DNA of 64,000 nucleotides from QPIN01 sp965224575 (lineage in GTDB: Bacteria; Pseudomonadota; Gammaproteobacteria; Methylococcales; Methylomonadaceae), in assembly GCA_965224575.1 (NCBI GenBank), contig CBDCZQ010000006.1:868001-932000 (forward strand). Reading direction: 5' to 3'. Shown here in pieces: positions 8,552 to 17,784 of this stretch. Each line of letters begins with the position of its first letter. Positions within the stretch are counted from its first letter, which is position 1. The notes beneath the pieces were generated by a model that had not been told where the DNA came from, ran no database searches, and saw only the letters and a list, made by a program, of their open reading frames with translations. The position numbers and the translations under genes were made by a program.

Positions 8552-8869
8552 ATGTTTGATATTGGTTTTTGGGAATTATGTCTTGTTGCTATTGTTAGCT
8601 TAATCGTTATTGGCCCAGAAAAACTACCTAAAGTAGCTAGACTTGCTGGTTTCTGGGTAGGCAAGACAAAAAACATGGTTGCCTCCGTAAAATCTGAAAT
8701 AAAAGAGGAATTACAGGAGGAAGAAATTCGCCAAATGCTTAAGCAGCATCCAACAATAGATGACTTTAAAAACTCAATCGAAGAAACCTCCAACTCTTTT
8801 AAAAAAAGCACACAGTCAATAGAACAATCCCTTAAAGATAAAACAAAGCAATTAGATGAGCCAAAATGA
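8552..8869 (+). CDS. tatB: Sec-independent (Tat) translocase subunit TatB
   Basis: A 105-residue TatB with the MFDIGFWELCLVAIVSLIVIGPEKLP start: membrane helix, then the conserved Gly-Pro-Glu-Lys-Leu-Pro hinge. A long amphipathic and coiled charged tail follows (VASVKSEIKEELQEEEI). TatB works with TatC as the twin-arginine signal receptor. It is shorter than E. coli TatB but within the family range. It overlaps tatC by 14 bases, so the two are translationally coupled. Confidence 0.94.
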   Translation: MFDIGFWELCLVAIVSLIVIGPEKLPKVARLAGFWVGKTKNMVASVKSEIKEELQEEEIRQMLKQHPTIDDFKNSIEETSNSFKKSTQSIEQSLKDKTKQLDEPK

Positions 8870-9590
8870 GTCTGATGAACAACCTTTTATTAGTCACTTA
8901 ATTGAGTTACGCGATCGCTTATTACGTGTAGTAGCTTTTATTCTGGTTGTTTTTTTATGTGCAGCACCATTTGCGAATGAGATTTACTCCTTCTTATCTG
9001 GCCCGTTACTCCAGCACATGCCAGAAAATAGTACCATGATTGCGACTGATGTAGCTTCTCCATTCTTTACACCTTTTAAACTGGTTTTAGTTGGCTCTAT
9101 CTTTTTTTCAGTTCCCGTTATTCTTTTTCATTTTTGGGGTTTTGTCGCCCCAGGACTATATAGTAATGAAAAGAAAATGATTCTACCTCTATTAGTAGGT
9201 AGTACCTTGTTATTTTATTTGGGCATTGCCTTTGCCTATTTTGTTGTATTCCCTTTGATTTTTAGTTTTTTAACTGCTGCTGCACCGCAAGGTGTTACAG
9301 TAATGACCGATATAAGCAAGTATTTAGACTTTGTTCTTACCCTATTTTTTGCTTTCGGCTTATCATTTGAAGTCCCTATTTTCACTATCCTTCTGGTTTG
9401 GACAGGACTTGCTACACCACAAAGTTTGGCAGAAAAGCGGCCTTACGTGATTGTAGGTGCTTTTATTGTCGGCATGTTCTTAACACCACCAGATGCAATC
9501 TCTCAAACCCTGTTAGCTCTGCCTATCTGGTTTCTATTTGAAATGGGATTATTATTATCTCGTTTTTTTGTTCGACAGAATAATACCTAA
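8856..9590 (+). CDS. tatC: Sec-independent (Tat) translocase subunit TatC
   Basis: A 244-residue six-helix membrane protein that recognises twin-arginine signal peptides. The cytoplasmic N-terminus PFISHLIELRDRLLRV has the conserved signal-binding region, and the first periplasmic loop, FWGFVAPGLYSNEKK and FGLSFEVPI are all typical. Length and helix count match the family. It ends the + strand operon, with only 10 bases to the convergent ZIP transporter gene. No Tat substrate is recognisable next to it. Confidence 0.95.
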   Translation: MSQNESDEQPFISHLIELRDRLLRVVAFILVVFLCAAPFANEIYSFLSGPLLQHMPENSTMIATDVASPFFTPFKLVLVGSIFFSVPVILFHFWGFVAPGLYSNEKKMILPLLVGSTLLFYLGIAFAYFVVFPLIFSFLTAAAPQGVTVMTDISKYLDFVLTLFFAFGLSFEVPIFTILLVWTGLATPQSLAEKRPYVIVGAFIVGMFLTPPDAISQTLLALPIWFLFEMGLLLSRFFVRQNNT

Positions 9591-9600
9591 AAAATCATTT

Positions 9601-10488
9601 TCATATTCCATTGGTTTGAAAAACATTCTTCACATCATGATCTTGTGATGAATGTGCCCCTAGCTCATATTGTTCTTCCTCTATGTTATGAGCAATTCCA
9701 TGCAATAAACTAATAACGGTAACACCTGCCAAAATCAAAATAATTTGATGTACTGAAGTTTTTATATCAGTTTTCTTGTGTAACGATGGAATTAAATCCG
9801 CCACTGCAATATAAATAAAACTTGATGATGCTAATGCCAGAAAAAAAGGCAGAATATCATGCAAATCTTCTAAGCTATAATAGGCAAGAACGCCACCTAT
9901 TACAGTCGTACAACTAGCCAACACATTATAAAACAAGGCCTTTGACTTACTGTAACCACTTTGTAACAAAATGGCAAAGTCACCTACTTCTTGCGGAATT
10001 TCATGCGCTGCTACAGCTAAACTTGTAACAATACCTAACTTTATATCAGTCAAAAAAGCTGCGGCAATTAATACGCCATCAACAAAGTTATGGATGGCAT
10101 CGCCTATGATAATTAAAGTTCCTGCTGATTTATGTCCATGATGACTGTGCTCATGATCATCACTATGAGCTTCGCAAGAATCAGAATGGCAATGCCGCCA
10201 GATTAACAGTTTTTCTAGTACAAAAAAACCTAAAATTCCAGCTAATATTGTACCTGATAAAACTTGAAATTTGGCAGGATCTACTTGTTCAAAGGCATGG
10301 GGAATCAATCCCCAAAAAGCTACGGCTAATAACGCACCAATAGCAAAACTGATTCCATGGGGTAAAACTTTATTTCTTTGTTTTTCTGGTAATAATAAAA
10401 ATACGCCAGCCGCTAGAACACTTAATATGCCTCCAATAGCTGTAAATATGATAATTAATATCAATAAGTCCAAGGTCAATCTCTCCAA
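9601..10488 (-). CDS. ZIP-family divalent metal transporter
   Basis: A 295-residue inner membrane protein of about eight helices. The metal pathway motifs are HNFVDGVLIAAAF in helix IV and AAHEIPQEVGDFAIL in helix V, the ZIP signature. A His-rich cytoplasmic loop (about residues 97-120, HCHSDSCEAHSDDHEHSHH) lies between helices III and IV, as in zinc importers, and a second His/Asp-rich stretch is at the C-terminus. Zinc or iron uptake is likely, but metal choice cannot be read. It overlaps the pgeF gene by 13 bases. Confidence 0.9.
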   Translation of the reverse strand: MERLTLDLLILIIIFTAIGGILSVLAAGVFLLLPEKQRNKVLPHGISFAIGALLAVAFWGLIPHAFEQVDPAKFQVLSGTILAGILGFFVLEKLLIWRHCHSDSCEAHSDDHEHSHHGHKSAGTLIIIGDAIHNFVDGVLIAAAFLTDIKLGIVTSLAVAAHEIPQEVGDFAILLQSGYSKSKALFYNVLASCTTVIGGVLAYYSLEDLHDILPFFLALASSSFIYIAVADLIPSLHKKTDIKTSVHQIILILAGVTVISLLHGIAHNIEEEQYELGAHSSQDHDVKNVFQTNGI

Positions 10489-11198
10489 ATTAATGTGGCC
10501 ATCCGGCCCGTTTCACCATCACGGCGATAGGAATAAAATCGCTCTTTATCTGTTACTGTACAGAAACCACCTCCATAAACTTGCTTGATTCCTACCGAAG
10601 CCAGCTCAATTTTTGCTAACTTATAAATATCTACCAAATATTTTTTTTTATTTATTTTTGTAAATACCTGAGTAAACTTTTCTGATTTTTTAATAAAAGA
10701 ATCCTTAACTTCCTGTCCAACTTCAAAACATTCTGCACCAATGGCAGGCCCCAGCCATGCTACCAGGTTAATCGTGCCCATAGTATTCACCGTATTTGCG
10801 ACAACACCCGATAACAATCCTCGCCAACCAGCATGAATAGCTGCTATTTTTCTTCCATCTGTCGTGGCTAACAAAATTGATAAACAATCAGCTGTTAACA
10901 CCGCACAAACTGTATTTTTCTGATCTGTATAACTCGCATCTGCTTTTTCAATCTGCTTACTTTGATCGGCTTTTATAACGTCAATACCATGTATTTGTTC
11001 CATCCAGGTCGGCTCTGAAGGAAGATCAAGCATTCTTGATATAATTCTTCGGTTCTTATACACATTTTCTGGCTCATCGTTAACATGAAGCCCAAGATTA
11101 AGACTATCGAATACACCTTGACTCACACCTCCAGAACGCAAAGTAACGACTGCATGAATATTTGAAGCAACCGGCCAATCAGGTTTAATCCAATTCAT
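10476..11198 (-). CDS. pgeF: peptidoglycan editing factor PgeF / YfiH-family protein
   Basis: A 240-residue member of the YfiH (Cu-oxidase 4, formerly 'laccase domain') family. The conserved zinc ligands appear in AVLTADCLSILL and AAIHAGWRGLLSG, and the N-terminal TLRSGGVSQGVFDSLNLG is diagnostic. E. coli YfiH removes wrong L-Ser-containing muropeptide precursors; other members act as purine nucleoside phosphorylases. It lies directly after rluD with a 14-base overlap, the usual rluD-yfiH order of gammaproteobacteria. Confidence 0.93.
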   Translation of the reverse strand: MNWIKPDWPVASNIHAVVTLRSGGVSQGVFDSLNLGLHVNDEPENVYKNRRIISRMLDLPSEPTWMEQIHGIDVIKADQSKQIEKADASYTDQKNTVCAVLTADCLSILLATTDGRKIAAIHAGWRGLLSGVVANTVNTMGTINLVAWLGPAIGAECFEVGQEVKDSFIKKSEKFTQVFTKINKKKYLVDIYKLAKIELASVGIKQVYGGGFCTVTDKERFYSYRRDGETGRMATLIWRD

Positions 11199-12129
11199 CT
11201 TGTTCTAACACCTTTAGTAAATTTTCCATATCCTCAGGTACTGTTTGCTCCCATTCACAATATTCATTTGTTTCTGGATGTAGCAGACCTAACCTGGTTG
11301 CGTGTAAAGCTTGTCTTTTAAAGTCTCTTAATACTTGTTCTAGCTGCTCACTACAATTAGCGGGCATTTGAAATCGCCCTGAATAAACCTGGTCACCCAC
11401 CAATGGATATTGAGCATAAGCCATATGAACTCTTATTTGATGTGTTCTTCCTGTTTCCAGTTTTACCCTAACTAAAGTGTACCGTTTAAATCGCTGCTCC
11501 AGGCGATAATGAGTAACAGCATGTTTACCATCCTCTCTAACAATATGTCGCTTCCGGTCATTAGGATGTCGCCCAAGGGGTTCATCAATAGTACCACCCG
11601 CAGTCATCCAGCCTTTTACTAAAGCTAAATATTCGCGAACAATAGTTCTCTCTTGTAACTGAGATGATAAGCTATTATGAGCTTGTAGAGTTTTAGCCAC
11701 CATCAATAATCCACTGGTATCTTTATCCAGTCTATGAACAATGCCCGCTCGCGGTAAAGTTTTTAACGATACCTGATGATTTAATAAGGCGTTAACCAAG
11801 GTTCCCTGCCAATGCCCAACAGCAGGGTGAACCACTAAACCAGCAGGTTTATTAACAATCAGTAAAGCCTCGTCTTCATAAACTATGTCCAGTGGAATAT
11901 CTTCTGCCTCATATTCCATAACGACTTCAGCTTCTGCATCAAGCACTACCTCTTCACCACCATCAAGCTTATCTTTGGCTTTAAGTGATTTTTTGTTAAC
12001 GGTAATCCGTCCAGCTTTAATCCATGATTGTAATTTACTACGGGAATAATCAGGAAAAATTTCTGCCAAACATTGGTCAAAACGCTTTCCAGCCATTTCT
12101 TCAGGCACTTTTGCTGTTAATATAGCCAT
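11185..12129 (-). CDS. rluD: 23S rRNA pseudouridine synthase RluD
   Basis: A 314-residue protein with an N-terminal S4 RNA-binding domain (RFDQCLAEIFPDYSRSKLQSWIKAGRITVN) and a catalytic domain whose active-site Asp is in HRLDKDTSGLLMVAK. RluD makes pseudouridines in helix 69 of 23S rRNA. The divergent neighbour is bamD and the downstream gene is pgeF, exactly the E. coli-like bamD/rluD/yfiH arrangement, which supports RluD over its RluC/RluA relatives. Confidence 0.95.
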   Translation of the reverse strand: MAILTAKVPEEMAGKRFDQCLAEIFPDYSRSKLQSWIKAGRITVNKKSLKAKDKLDGGEEVVLDAEAEVVMEYEAEDIPLDIVYEDEALLIVNKPAGLVVHPAVGHWQGTLVNALLNHQVSLKTLPRAGIVHRLDKDTSGLLMVAKTLQAHNSLSSQLQERTIVREYLALVKGWMTAGGTIDEPLGRHPNDRKRHIVREDGKHAVTHYRLEQRFKRYTLVRVKLETGRTHQIRVHMAYAQYPLVGDQVYSGRFQMPANCSEQLEQVLRDFKRQALHATRLGLLHPETNEYCEWEQTVPEDMENLLKVLEQDELD

Positions 12130-12220
12130 ATATAGTGATAAATTAAGTTATACTCGTTTGTTTGATAATAAAAAAATTAAGCAAAAAATCCTTAATCTTA
12201 CAACGTGTAGTTAATATAGT

Positions 12221-13063
12221 ATGCGATTATTTTTACAAAAACTCTCATTTATTTTTTATTTGGCTATAGTCCTGCAAGGCTGTGAAGCACTTAGTAGCCT
12301 AAAATATGATGAAACCAGCTCAGATGAAAAAGAATATGCTGGCTGGAATGCGGCTAAATTCCATGAGAAAGCCAAAGTTTCTATGGATGCAGGTAATTAC
12401 CAAAAAGGAATTAAACTCTATGAAACCTTAGAGTCACGCTACCCTTTCGGGGAATATGCGGCCCAAACTCAACTTAATATTGCATATGCCTACTATAAAA
12501 ATGATGACTCCGAAGCATCTATTGCTGCTGCAGATCGTTTTATTAAAATAAACCCTAGAAACCCTAGTATTGATTATGCCTACTATTTAAAAGGTCTAGT
12601 TAATTTTAACCGAAGTATAGGTTTTGTTGAACGATTTTTACCGACTGATGCATCACAACGTAACCCAAGTAATGTCAAAGAATCATATAAAAACTTCCAG
12701 GAGTTAATTAGACGTTTTCCTAAAAGCGACTACGTTCCTGACGCTAAACAACGGATGTTATCACTAAAAAATAATTTGGCCATGTATGAAGTCCATGTTG
12801 CCCGCTTTTATTTAAAACGCAAAGCCTACCTTGCTGCTGCAAACAGGGGAGGTTATGTTATTAAGGAGTTTCAACGCACTCCAGCAGTACCTGCCGCTTT
12901 ATTAGTCATGCATGAAGCATATACAAAACTAGGGATGACTGAGCTGGCATCCGATGCAGAACGAATTTATCAGGAAAATTATCCTAATGGCACACCTGTA
13001 ACAGATCATAATGAAACCACTTTTGTTCATAAACTTTGGGGCTTTATTGGACTAGATGATTAA
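12221..13063 (+). CDS. bamD: outer membrane assembly lipoprotein BamD
   Basis: A 280-residue lipoprotein of the BAM complex, which inserts beta-barrel proteins into the outer membrane. The signal peptide ends in a lipobox LQGC with Cys21. Tetratricopeptide-like repeats follow; the first is AKVSMDAGNYQKGIKLYETLESRYPFGEYA and the family-specific FIKINPRNPSIDYAYYLKGL is present. The size is slightly above E. coli BamD (245 residues), with a C-terminal extension. The divergent rluD gene confirms the context. Confidence 0.95.
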   Translation: MRLFLQKLSFIFYLAIVLQGCEALSSLKYDETSSDEKEYAGWNAAKFHEKAKVSMDAGNYQKGIKLYETLESRYPFGEYAAQTQLNIAYAYYKNDDSEASIAAADRFIKINPRNPSIDYAYYLKGLVNFNRSIGFVERFLPTDASQRNPSNVKESYKNFQELIRRFPKSDYVPDAKQRMLSLKNNLAMYEVHVARFYLKRKAYLAAANRGGYVIKEFQRTPAVPAALLVMHEAYTKLGMTELASDAERIYQENYPNGTPVTDHNETTFVHKLWGFIGLDD

Positions 13064-13068
13064 CACAC

Positions 13069-13122
13069 TTAAGGGTACCTCTATTAATCTTTCTTATCCA
13101 CAATTAATAGAGATACCCTTAA
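13069..13122. repeat. 54-bp short palindrome between convergent bamD and icd
   Basis: TTAAGGGTACCTCTATTAAT at the left matches, with one mismatch, the reverse complement of the right end ATTAATAGAGATACCCTTAA. The arm sequence is that of the 23046 palindrome (GGGCACCTCTATTAATTG) but the central core is missing. Lying five bases after the bamD stop and 25 after the icd stop, it probably serves as a two-way transcription terminator. Confidence 0.8.
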
Positions 13123-13146
13123 GGCAGTCTGACGAAATAAAACTGC

Positions 13147-14367
13147 CTAAACTATTTCTAGGTTACTTCTTAATGCATTCAAAAAATCTTCTGTAGTTAA
13201 ATAGTGAGACTCATTTAGTTCCTTTCCATAAATACAAAAAGCTAAATCCTTAGTCATCTTTCCTGACTCGACGGTATCAACACACACTTTTTCCAGCTTT
13301 TGACAAAATTGCATTAATGCTTCATTTTTATCCAGCTTGGCTCTAAAAGCCAGACCTCGCGTCCAGGCAAAAATTGATGCAATAGGGTTTGTGGATGTTT
13401 TTTCGCCTTTTTGATGCTGTCGATAATGGCGTGTTACTGTGCCATGTGCAGCTTCTGCTTCCATGGTTTTTCCATCAGGTGTTATTAAAGTAGATGTCAT
13501 CAAGCCAAGAGAACCAAACCCTTGAGCTACTGTATCTGACTGTACATCGCCATCATAGTTTTTACACGCCCAGACAAACTCTCCATGCCACTTAAGAGCA
13601 GAGGCGACCATATCATCAATCAGCTTATGCTCATAAACAAGACTATTTTTTTCAAATAAGGATTTATAATCAGACTGATAAATTTCTTCAAAAATATCTT
13701 TAAAACGCCCATCATATTGTTTCAGAATAGTATTTTTTGTCGACAAATACAAAGGCCAGCCTCTGTCTAATGCGACCTTAAAACAACTATGTGCAAAACC
13801 ACGAATTGATTCATCCGTATTAAACATTGCCATGGCTACGCCATCACCTTCAAAATCATAGACCTCAAAATGTTGAGTTTGTTCTCCGTTTTCCGGAGTA
13901 AAAGTAATAGAAAGCTTTCCTTTACCTGTTGTTCTAAAATCAGTCGCCCTGTATTGATCACCAAAGGCATGACGGCCTATACAAATTGGGTGGGTCCAAT
14001 TAGGAACAAGGCGAGGTACATTTTGACAAATAATAGGTTCACGAAAGACTGTACCACCAAGAATATTACGAATGGTTCCATTAGGTGAACGATACATTTT
14101 TTTTAGATCAAATTCTTTAACTCTGGTCTCATCAGGTGTAATCGTTGCACATTTAATACCTACACCAAATTTTTGAATAGCTTCTGCTGCTTTAATCGTA
14201 ATTTGGTCATCTGTTTGATCGCGACTGGTGATACCTAAATCATAGTATTCAATGGGCAAATCTAAATAAGGTAAAATCAGCTCTTGTTTAATAAATGACC
14301 AGATAATACGAGTCATCTCATCACCATCCAATTCAACGATTGGATTATTAACTATTATTTTTGACAT
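13147..14367 (-). CDS. icd: NADP-dependent isocitrate dehydrogenase, eukaryote-type dimeric
   Basis: A 406-residue enzyme that oxidatively decarboxylates isocitrate to 2-oxoglutarate. The sequence follows the eukaryotic IDH1/IDH2 type rather than E. coli Icd: SPNGTIRNILGGTVFREPI, the GRHAFGDQYRATDF segment and the AHGTVTRHYR block are close to human IDH. Substrate Ser and Arg residues are in SPNGTIRN. The start agrees with homologues (MSKIIVNNPIVELDGDEM). It is convergent with bamD; the GGDEF-EAL gene lies just upstream on the same strand, 8 bases away, so the two may be cotranscribed. Confidence 0.95.
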   Translation of the reverse strand: MSKIIVNNPIVELDGDEMTRIIWSFIKQELILPYLDLPIEYYDLGITSRDQTDDQITIKAAEAIQKFGVGIKCATITPDETRVKEFDLKKMYRSPNGTIRNILGGTVFREPIICQNVPRLVPNWTHPICIGRHAFGDQYRATDFRTTGKGKLSITFTPENGEQTQHFEVYDFEGDGVAMAMFNTDESIRGFAHSCFKVALDRGWPLYLSTKNTILKQYDGRFKDIFEEIYQSDYKSLFEKNSLVYEHKLIDDMVASALKWHGEFVWACKNYDGDVQSDTVAQGFGSLGLMTSTLITPDGKTMEAEAAHGTVTRHYRQHQKGEKTSTNPIASIFAWTRGLAFRAKLDKNEALMQFCQKLEKVCVDTVESGKMTKDLAFCIYGKELNESHYLTTEDFLNALRSNLEIV

Positions 14368-14375
14368 ATTTTTTT

Positions 14376-16859
14376 CTAATCCGGTTTTCTAAATTCTTTG
14401 AAATATTCTCTTAATTGCCCTACCGTCAGTGGTTTACTAAAATAATTACCTTGAAAACCATGACAACCAAAACCAGACAAAAAAGCCAAATGTTCTTCTG
14501 TTTCTACTCCTTCAGCAATTAGCTCTAACCCAAGACCATTTGCCATAGTACAAATGGCTTTAACGATAGCAACATCCTCAGGTCTATTGACAAACTCTCT
14601 AATAAAAGACTGATCAATTTTAAGTTGATCAAACGGTAATCGTTTTAAATAAGTGAGTGATGAATAACCTGTACCAAAATCATCAATAGAAAACCTAAAT
14701 CCTTTTTGTTTTAAAACATTCATTTTATCTATTACATCTTCAATATTACCTAAAAAAACACCTTCAGTTATTTCTAGAATTATTCTTTTAGGTTGTATTT
14801 CATAGTCTGTAAGTGTGTGGACTAAATTTGAAACAAAATCTGATTGATGAAACTGTTTAGCGCTAATATTAATGGCAATATGTTGAATAGAAATATTCTC
14901 ACTATCCCAACTAATGATCTGTTCACATACCGTTTCTATCACCCATTGCCCTATCTTTAAAATCAAACCAGTTTCTTCTGCGATTGGAATAAATTCTGCA
15001 GGTGGTATTTCACCCAGGTTCGAGTTATTCCAGCGCATAAGTGCTTCCACAGCAATAATTGTTTTTTCATCAGAATGCTGCGGTTGATAAAAAATTCTAA
15101 ACTCATCATTTAAGATTGCTGCGCGTAAATTTCTTTCAATATCAAGTTTTGCATCGGCAGCCTCTTGCATGCTTTGCTGGTAAAAGCGATAAGTATTTCT
15201 ACCGGCATCCTTTGCTTGATACATTGCTGTATCAGCTCTTTTAAGCAATAAATCAACAGTTTCATCAATCCCTGTATACAGAGTTATACCTATACTTGCA
15301 GAAATATAAAATTCATGATCTCCTATAAGGTAAGGTTCTAAAATAACGTTATTAATTTTTTCAGCAATGACATGTGATTGTTCTGTTAAATCTGAGTAAA
15401 TACCATCTTGAGCGCTGCCTAATATGATAAATTCATCACCACCAATACGGACAGCGGTATCTGTATCACGCAATATAGACTGAAGCCTTCTTGCTGTTTC
15501 AATTAACAATTCATCACCCACTGAATGACCTAATGAATCATTAATATGCTTGAATCGATCAAGATCCAAGAAAAGTAAAACACCGGCTCTTTGATAGCGC
15601 CTTGCAAGATTTAGTTCATGAGCTAAACGCTCATGAAGCAACCTTCTATTTGGCAACCCTGTCAAAGGGTCATAAAAAGCCAGTTGTTCAATTTCTTTTT
15701 CAGCTAGTTTAAATTCTTTAATATCAGAAAAAAAGGAAATATAATGAGTTATTTTCCCTTGCTCATCCTCTACTGCTGAGATTGTTTGCCACTGTGAAAA
15801 AGTCTCACCACTTTTTCTCCGACTAACAACCTTACCGCTCCACCTTCCTTCATTAACTAGTGAGTTCCAGAATTTTTTTTGAAAAAAGTCATCATTGTTC
15901 CCAGCATATAAAATTTTGGGTGTTTCTCCTATAATATCGGCTTCTTCATATCCCATGACTCTAGTAAAAGCATCATTAACCCTGATTATTTCTGAATGTT
16001 CATTTGTTACCATGATGGCTTCGTGGGTTTGAAAAGCAGTCGCAGCAATTTTTAATTTTTCTTCATTATTTTGTAATGCTTCCATCATTTGCTTAAAGCG
16101 ACAGATATACGGCACAGCAAGTGCCATAGAAATCACTAAAAATGAAACAATACTGACTACTCCAAATAAATAATTTGCATCAATTCCTTTATTTACATAA
16201 CTTGTATTTTCAATAGGTATAAACCCAACAGCAAGCATCGCAGTATAATGCATACTTGAAATAGCGATACCCATCACAATAGCGCTAAGAGTTTGTTCTT
16301 TACTTATAAACTGATATTCATTTTGTGTTGTAGCTCTATATTTTATATTCAAAGAAATAGTTGCTAAAATAACAGCAACGAAAAGAGATAAAACAAAGAT
16401 TGATTTTAAATAAACAACACTGGCATTCAACTCCATAGCTGCCATACCTATATAATGCATAGCACCTATAGCAGTACCCAATAATAATCCACAAAATAAT
16501 AATCTGCTTCGATTGAATTCTGCCTGGCTCATCAACCAAAAAACTACACTACTCGCGAATATTGAGGGAAAAATGGATAAGAGCGTAATTTGAGGATCAA
16601 ACGAGACTGAAATAGGTAGTAATAATGCGACTGAGCCTATAAAGTGCATCGACCAGATGCCGATACCCATTGAAATAGCACCAAAAAATATCCAAAACAT
16701 TTGATACAATGAGTTTTTTGAGGCATGCGCCCGCTCATAAACACCAAAAGCAGTAAAAGAAGCCGCAATTGCAATAACGATTGATAAAAAGACCAGATAG
16801 GGATTGTAGCTTTTATCCAGGGCAGTTATCGGTAAAAGATAGGAATCTATAAAAGTCAC
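14376..16859 (-). CDS. MHYT-PAS-GGDEF-EAL cyclic di-GMP enzyme
   Basis: An 827-residue membrane signalling protein. Residues 1-260 form a seven-helix MHYT sensor, with MHFIG, MHYIGMAA and MHYTAML motifs thought to bind copper or sense gases. A PAS domain (about 270-390; ITHYISFFSDI closes it) is followed by GGDEF (RIGGDEFIIL, intact active site) and EAL (AVEALMRW, FSIDDFGTGYSS, LIAEGVETE). Both catalytic domains keep key residues, so it may make or break c-di-GMP, or both. It is encoded just upstream of icd. The ligand is unknown. Confidence 0.93.
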   Translation of the reverse strand: MTFIDSYLLPITALDKSYNPYLVFLSIVIAIAASFTAFGVYERAHASKNSLYQMFWIFFGAISMGIGIWSMHFIGSVALLLPISVSFDPQITLLSIFPSIFASSVVFWLMSQAEFNRSRLLFCGLLLGTAIGAMHYIGMAAMELNASVVYLKSIFVLSLFVAVILATISLNIKYRATTQNEYQFISKEQTLSAIVMGIAISSMHYTAMLAVGFIPIENTSYVNKGIDANYLFGVVSIVSFLVISMALAVPYICRFKQMMEALQNNEEKLKIAATAFQTHEAIMVTNEHSEIIRVNDAFTRVMGYEEADIIGETPKILYAGNNDDFFQKKFWNSLVNEGRWSGKVVSRRKSGETFSQWQTISAVEDEQGKITHYISFFSDIKEFKLAEKEIEQLAFYDPLTGLPNRRLLHERLAHELNLARRYQRAGVLLFLDLDRFKHINDSLGHSVGDELLIETARRLQSILRDTDTAVRIGGDEFIILGSAQDGIYSDLTEQSHVIAEKINNVILEPYLIGDHEFYISASIGITLYTGIDETVDLLLKRADTAMYQAKDAGRNTYRFYQQSMQEAADAKLDIERNLRAAILNDEFRIFYQPQHSDEKTIIAVEALMRWNNSNLGEIPPAEFIPIAEETGLILKIGQWVIETVCEQIISWDSENISIQHIAINISAKQFHQSDFVSNLVHTLTDYEIQPKRIILEITEGVFLGNIEDVIDKMNVLKQKGFRFSIDDFGTGYSSLTYLKRLPFDQLKIDQSFIREFVNRPEDVAIVKAICTMANGLGLELIAEGVETEEHLAFLSGFGCHGFQGNYFSKPLTVGQLREYFKEFRKPD

Positions 16860-16965
16860 AATATTAAACTTAAGTTAGATAATGGTTTTATACTCTTGAA
16901 TAGTATCAATAAATTTATGCTTTACGAACAAAAAAACAAGAGTCAACATGGAACTATATGACCAT

Positions 16966-17766
16966 TTAAAAATTGAAAAGTTCTCTCATTTTATTACCTG
17001 GAGACTCTGCTCTCATAAATGCTTCTCCCACCAAAAAAGTATAGATATCATTATCTAGCATGAGCTGTACATCCTCTTTAGTATGAATCCCACTTTCTGT
17101 AATAACTAAACAATCATCAGGAACACTCTGTTTTAATTCTAATGTTGTTTGTAATGACGTTTCAAATGTTCTCAAATTACGGTTATTAATACCAATAAGT
17201 TTTGTATCTAATGTTAATGCGCGTTCTAATTCTTCTGCATTATGTGTTTCTACTAAAACATCCATGCCTAATTCTATTGCTGTATTTGCGAGTTCATGCA
17301 TTTTGCCCTCTTCTAAAGCAGCCACAATCAATAAAACACAATCCGCGCCTAATGCACGTGACTCATGAATTTGATAAGGATCAATCATAAAATCCTTTCT
17401 CAAAACAGGCAGTGGACAAACGCCTCTGGCTTTTTGCAAATAAGCTTCTGAGCCTTGAAAAAAATCCTTATCCGTAAGAATGGACAAGCAAGTTGCACCA
17501 TTCATGGCGTAATCTTGCGCAATTTCTAGTGGTTTAAAGTCCTCTCTTATCACCCCTTGGCTTGGAGATGCTTTTTTTATTTCTGCAATAATGGCCGTTT
17601 GTTTTGCACCAGCCTTACTTTGTAACGCTTTGGCAAAACCTCTTGGCATCTCAGTTGCACTTGCAAGTTCTTGCAAAGTATCTAAAGATATACGTTGTTT
17701 TCTACTCGCAACTTCTTCAGCTTTTCTTTCAAGAATTTTTTTTAGTATATCAGGGGTATCTGTCAT
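16966..17766 (-). CDS. trpC: indole-3-glycerol phosphate synthase TrpC
   Basis: A 266-residue stand-alone TrpC barrel that closes the indole ring. Catalytic and binding motifs are visible: AEIKKASPSQGVI with the catalytic Lys, ILTDKDFFQGS, VLRKDFMIDPYQIHESRALGAD and GINNRNLRTFE. It is monofunctional, with no TrpF domain. It is the last gene of the trp group on this strand, 18 bases after trpD. trpF, trpA and trpB are not in the window. Confidence 0.96.
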   Translation of the reverse strand: MTDTPDILKKILERKAEEVASRKQRISLDTLQELASATEMPRGFAKALQSKAGAKQTAIIAEIKKASPSQGVIREDFKPLEIAQDYAMNGATCLSILTDKDFFQGSEAYLQKARGVCPLPVLRKDFMIDPYQIHESRALGADCVLLIVAALEEGKMHELANTAIELGMDVLVETHNAEELERALTLDTKLIGINNRNLRTFETSLQTTLELKQSVPDDCLVITESGIHTKEDVQLMLDNDIYTFLVGEAFMRAESPGNKMRELFNF

Positions 17767-17784
17767 TCTTTTAAATAATTATAA

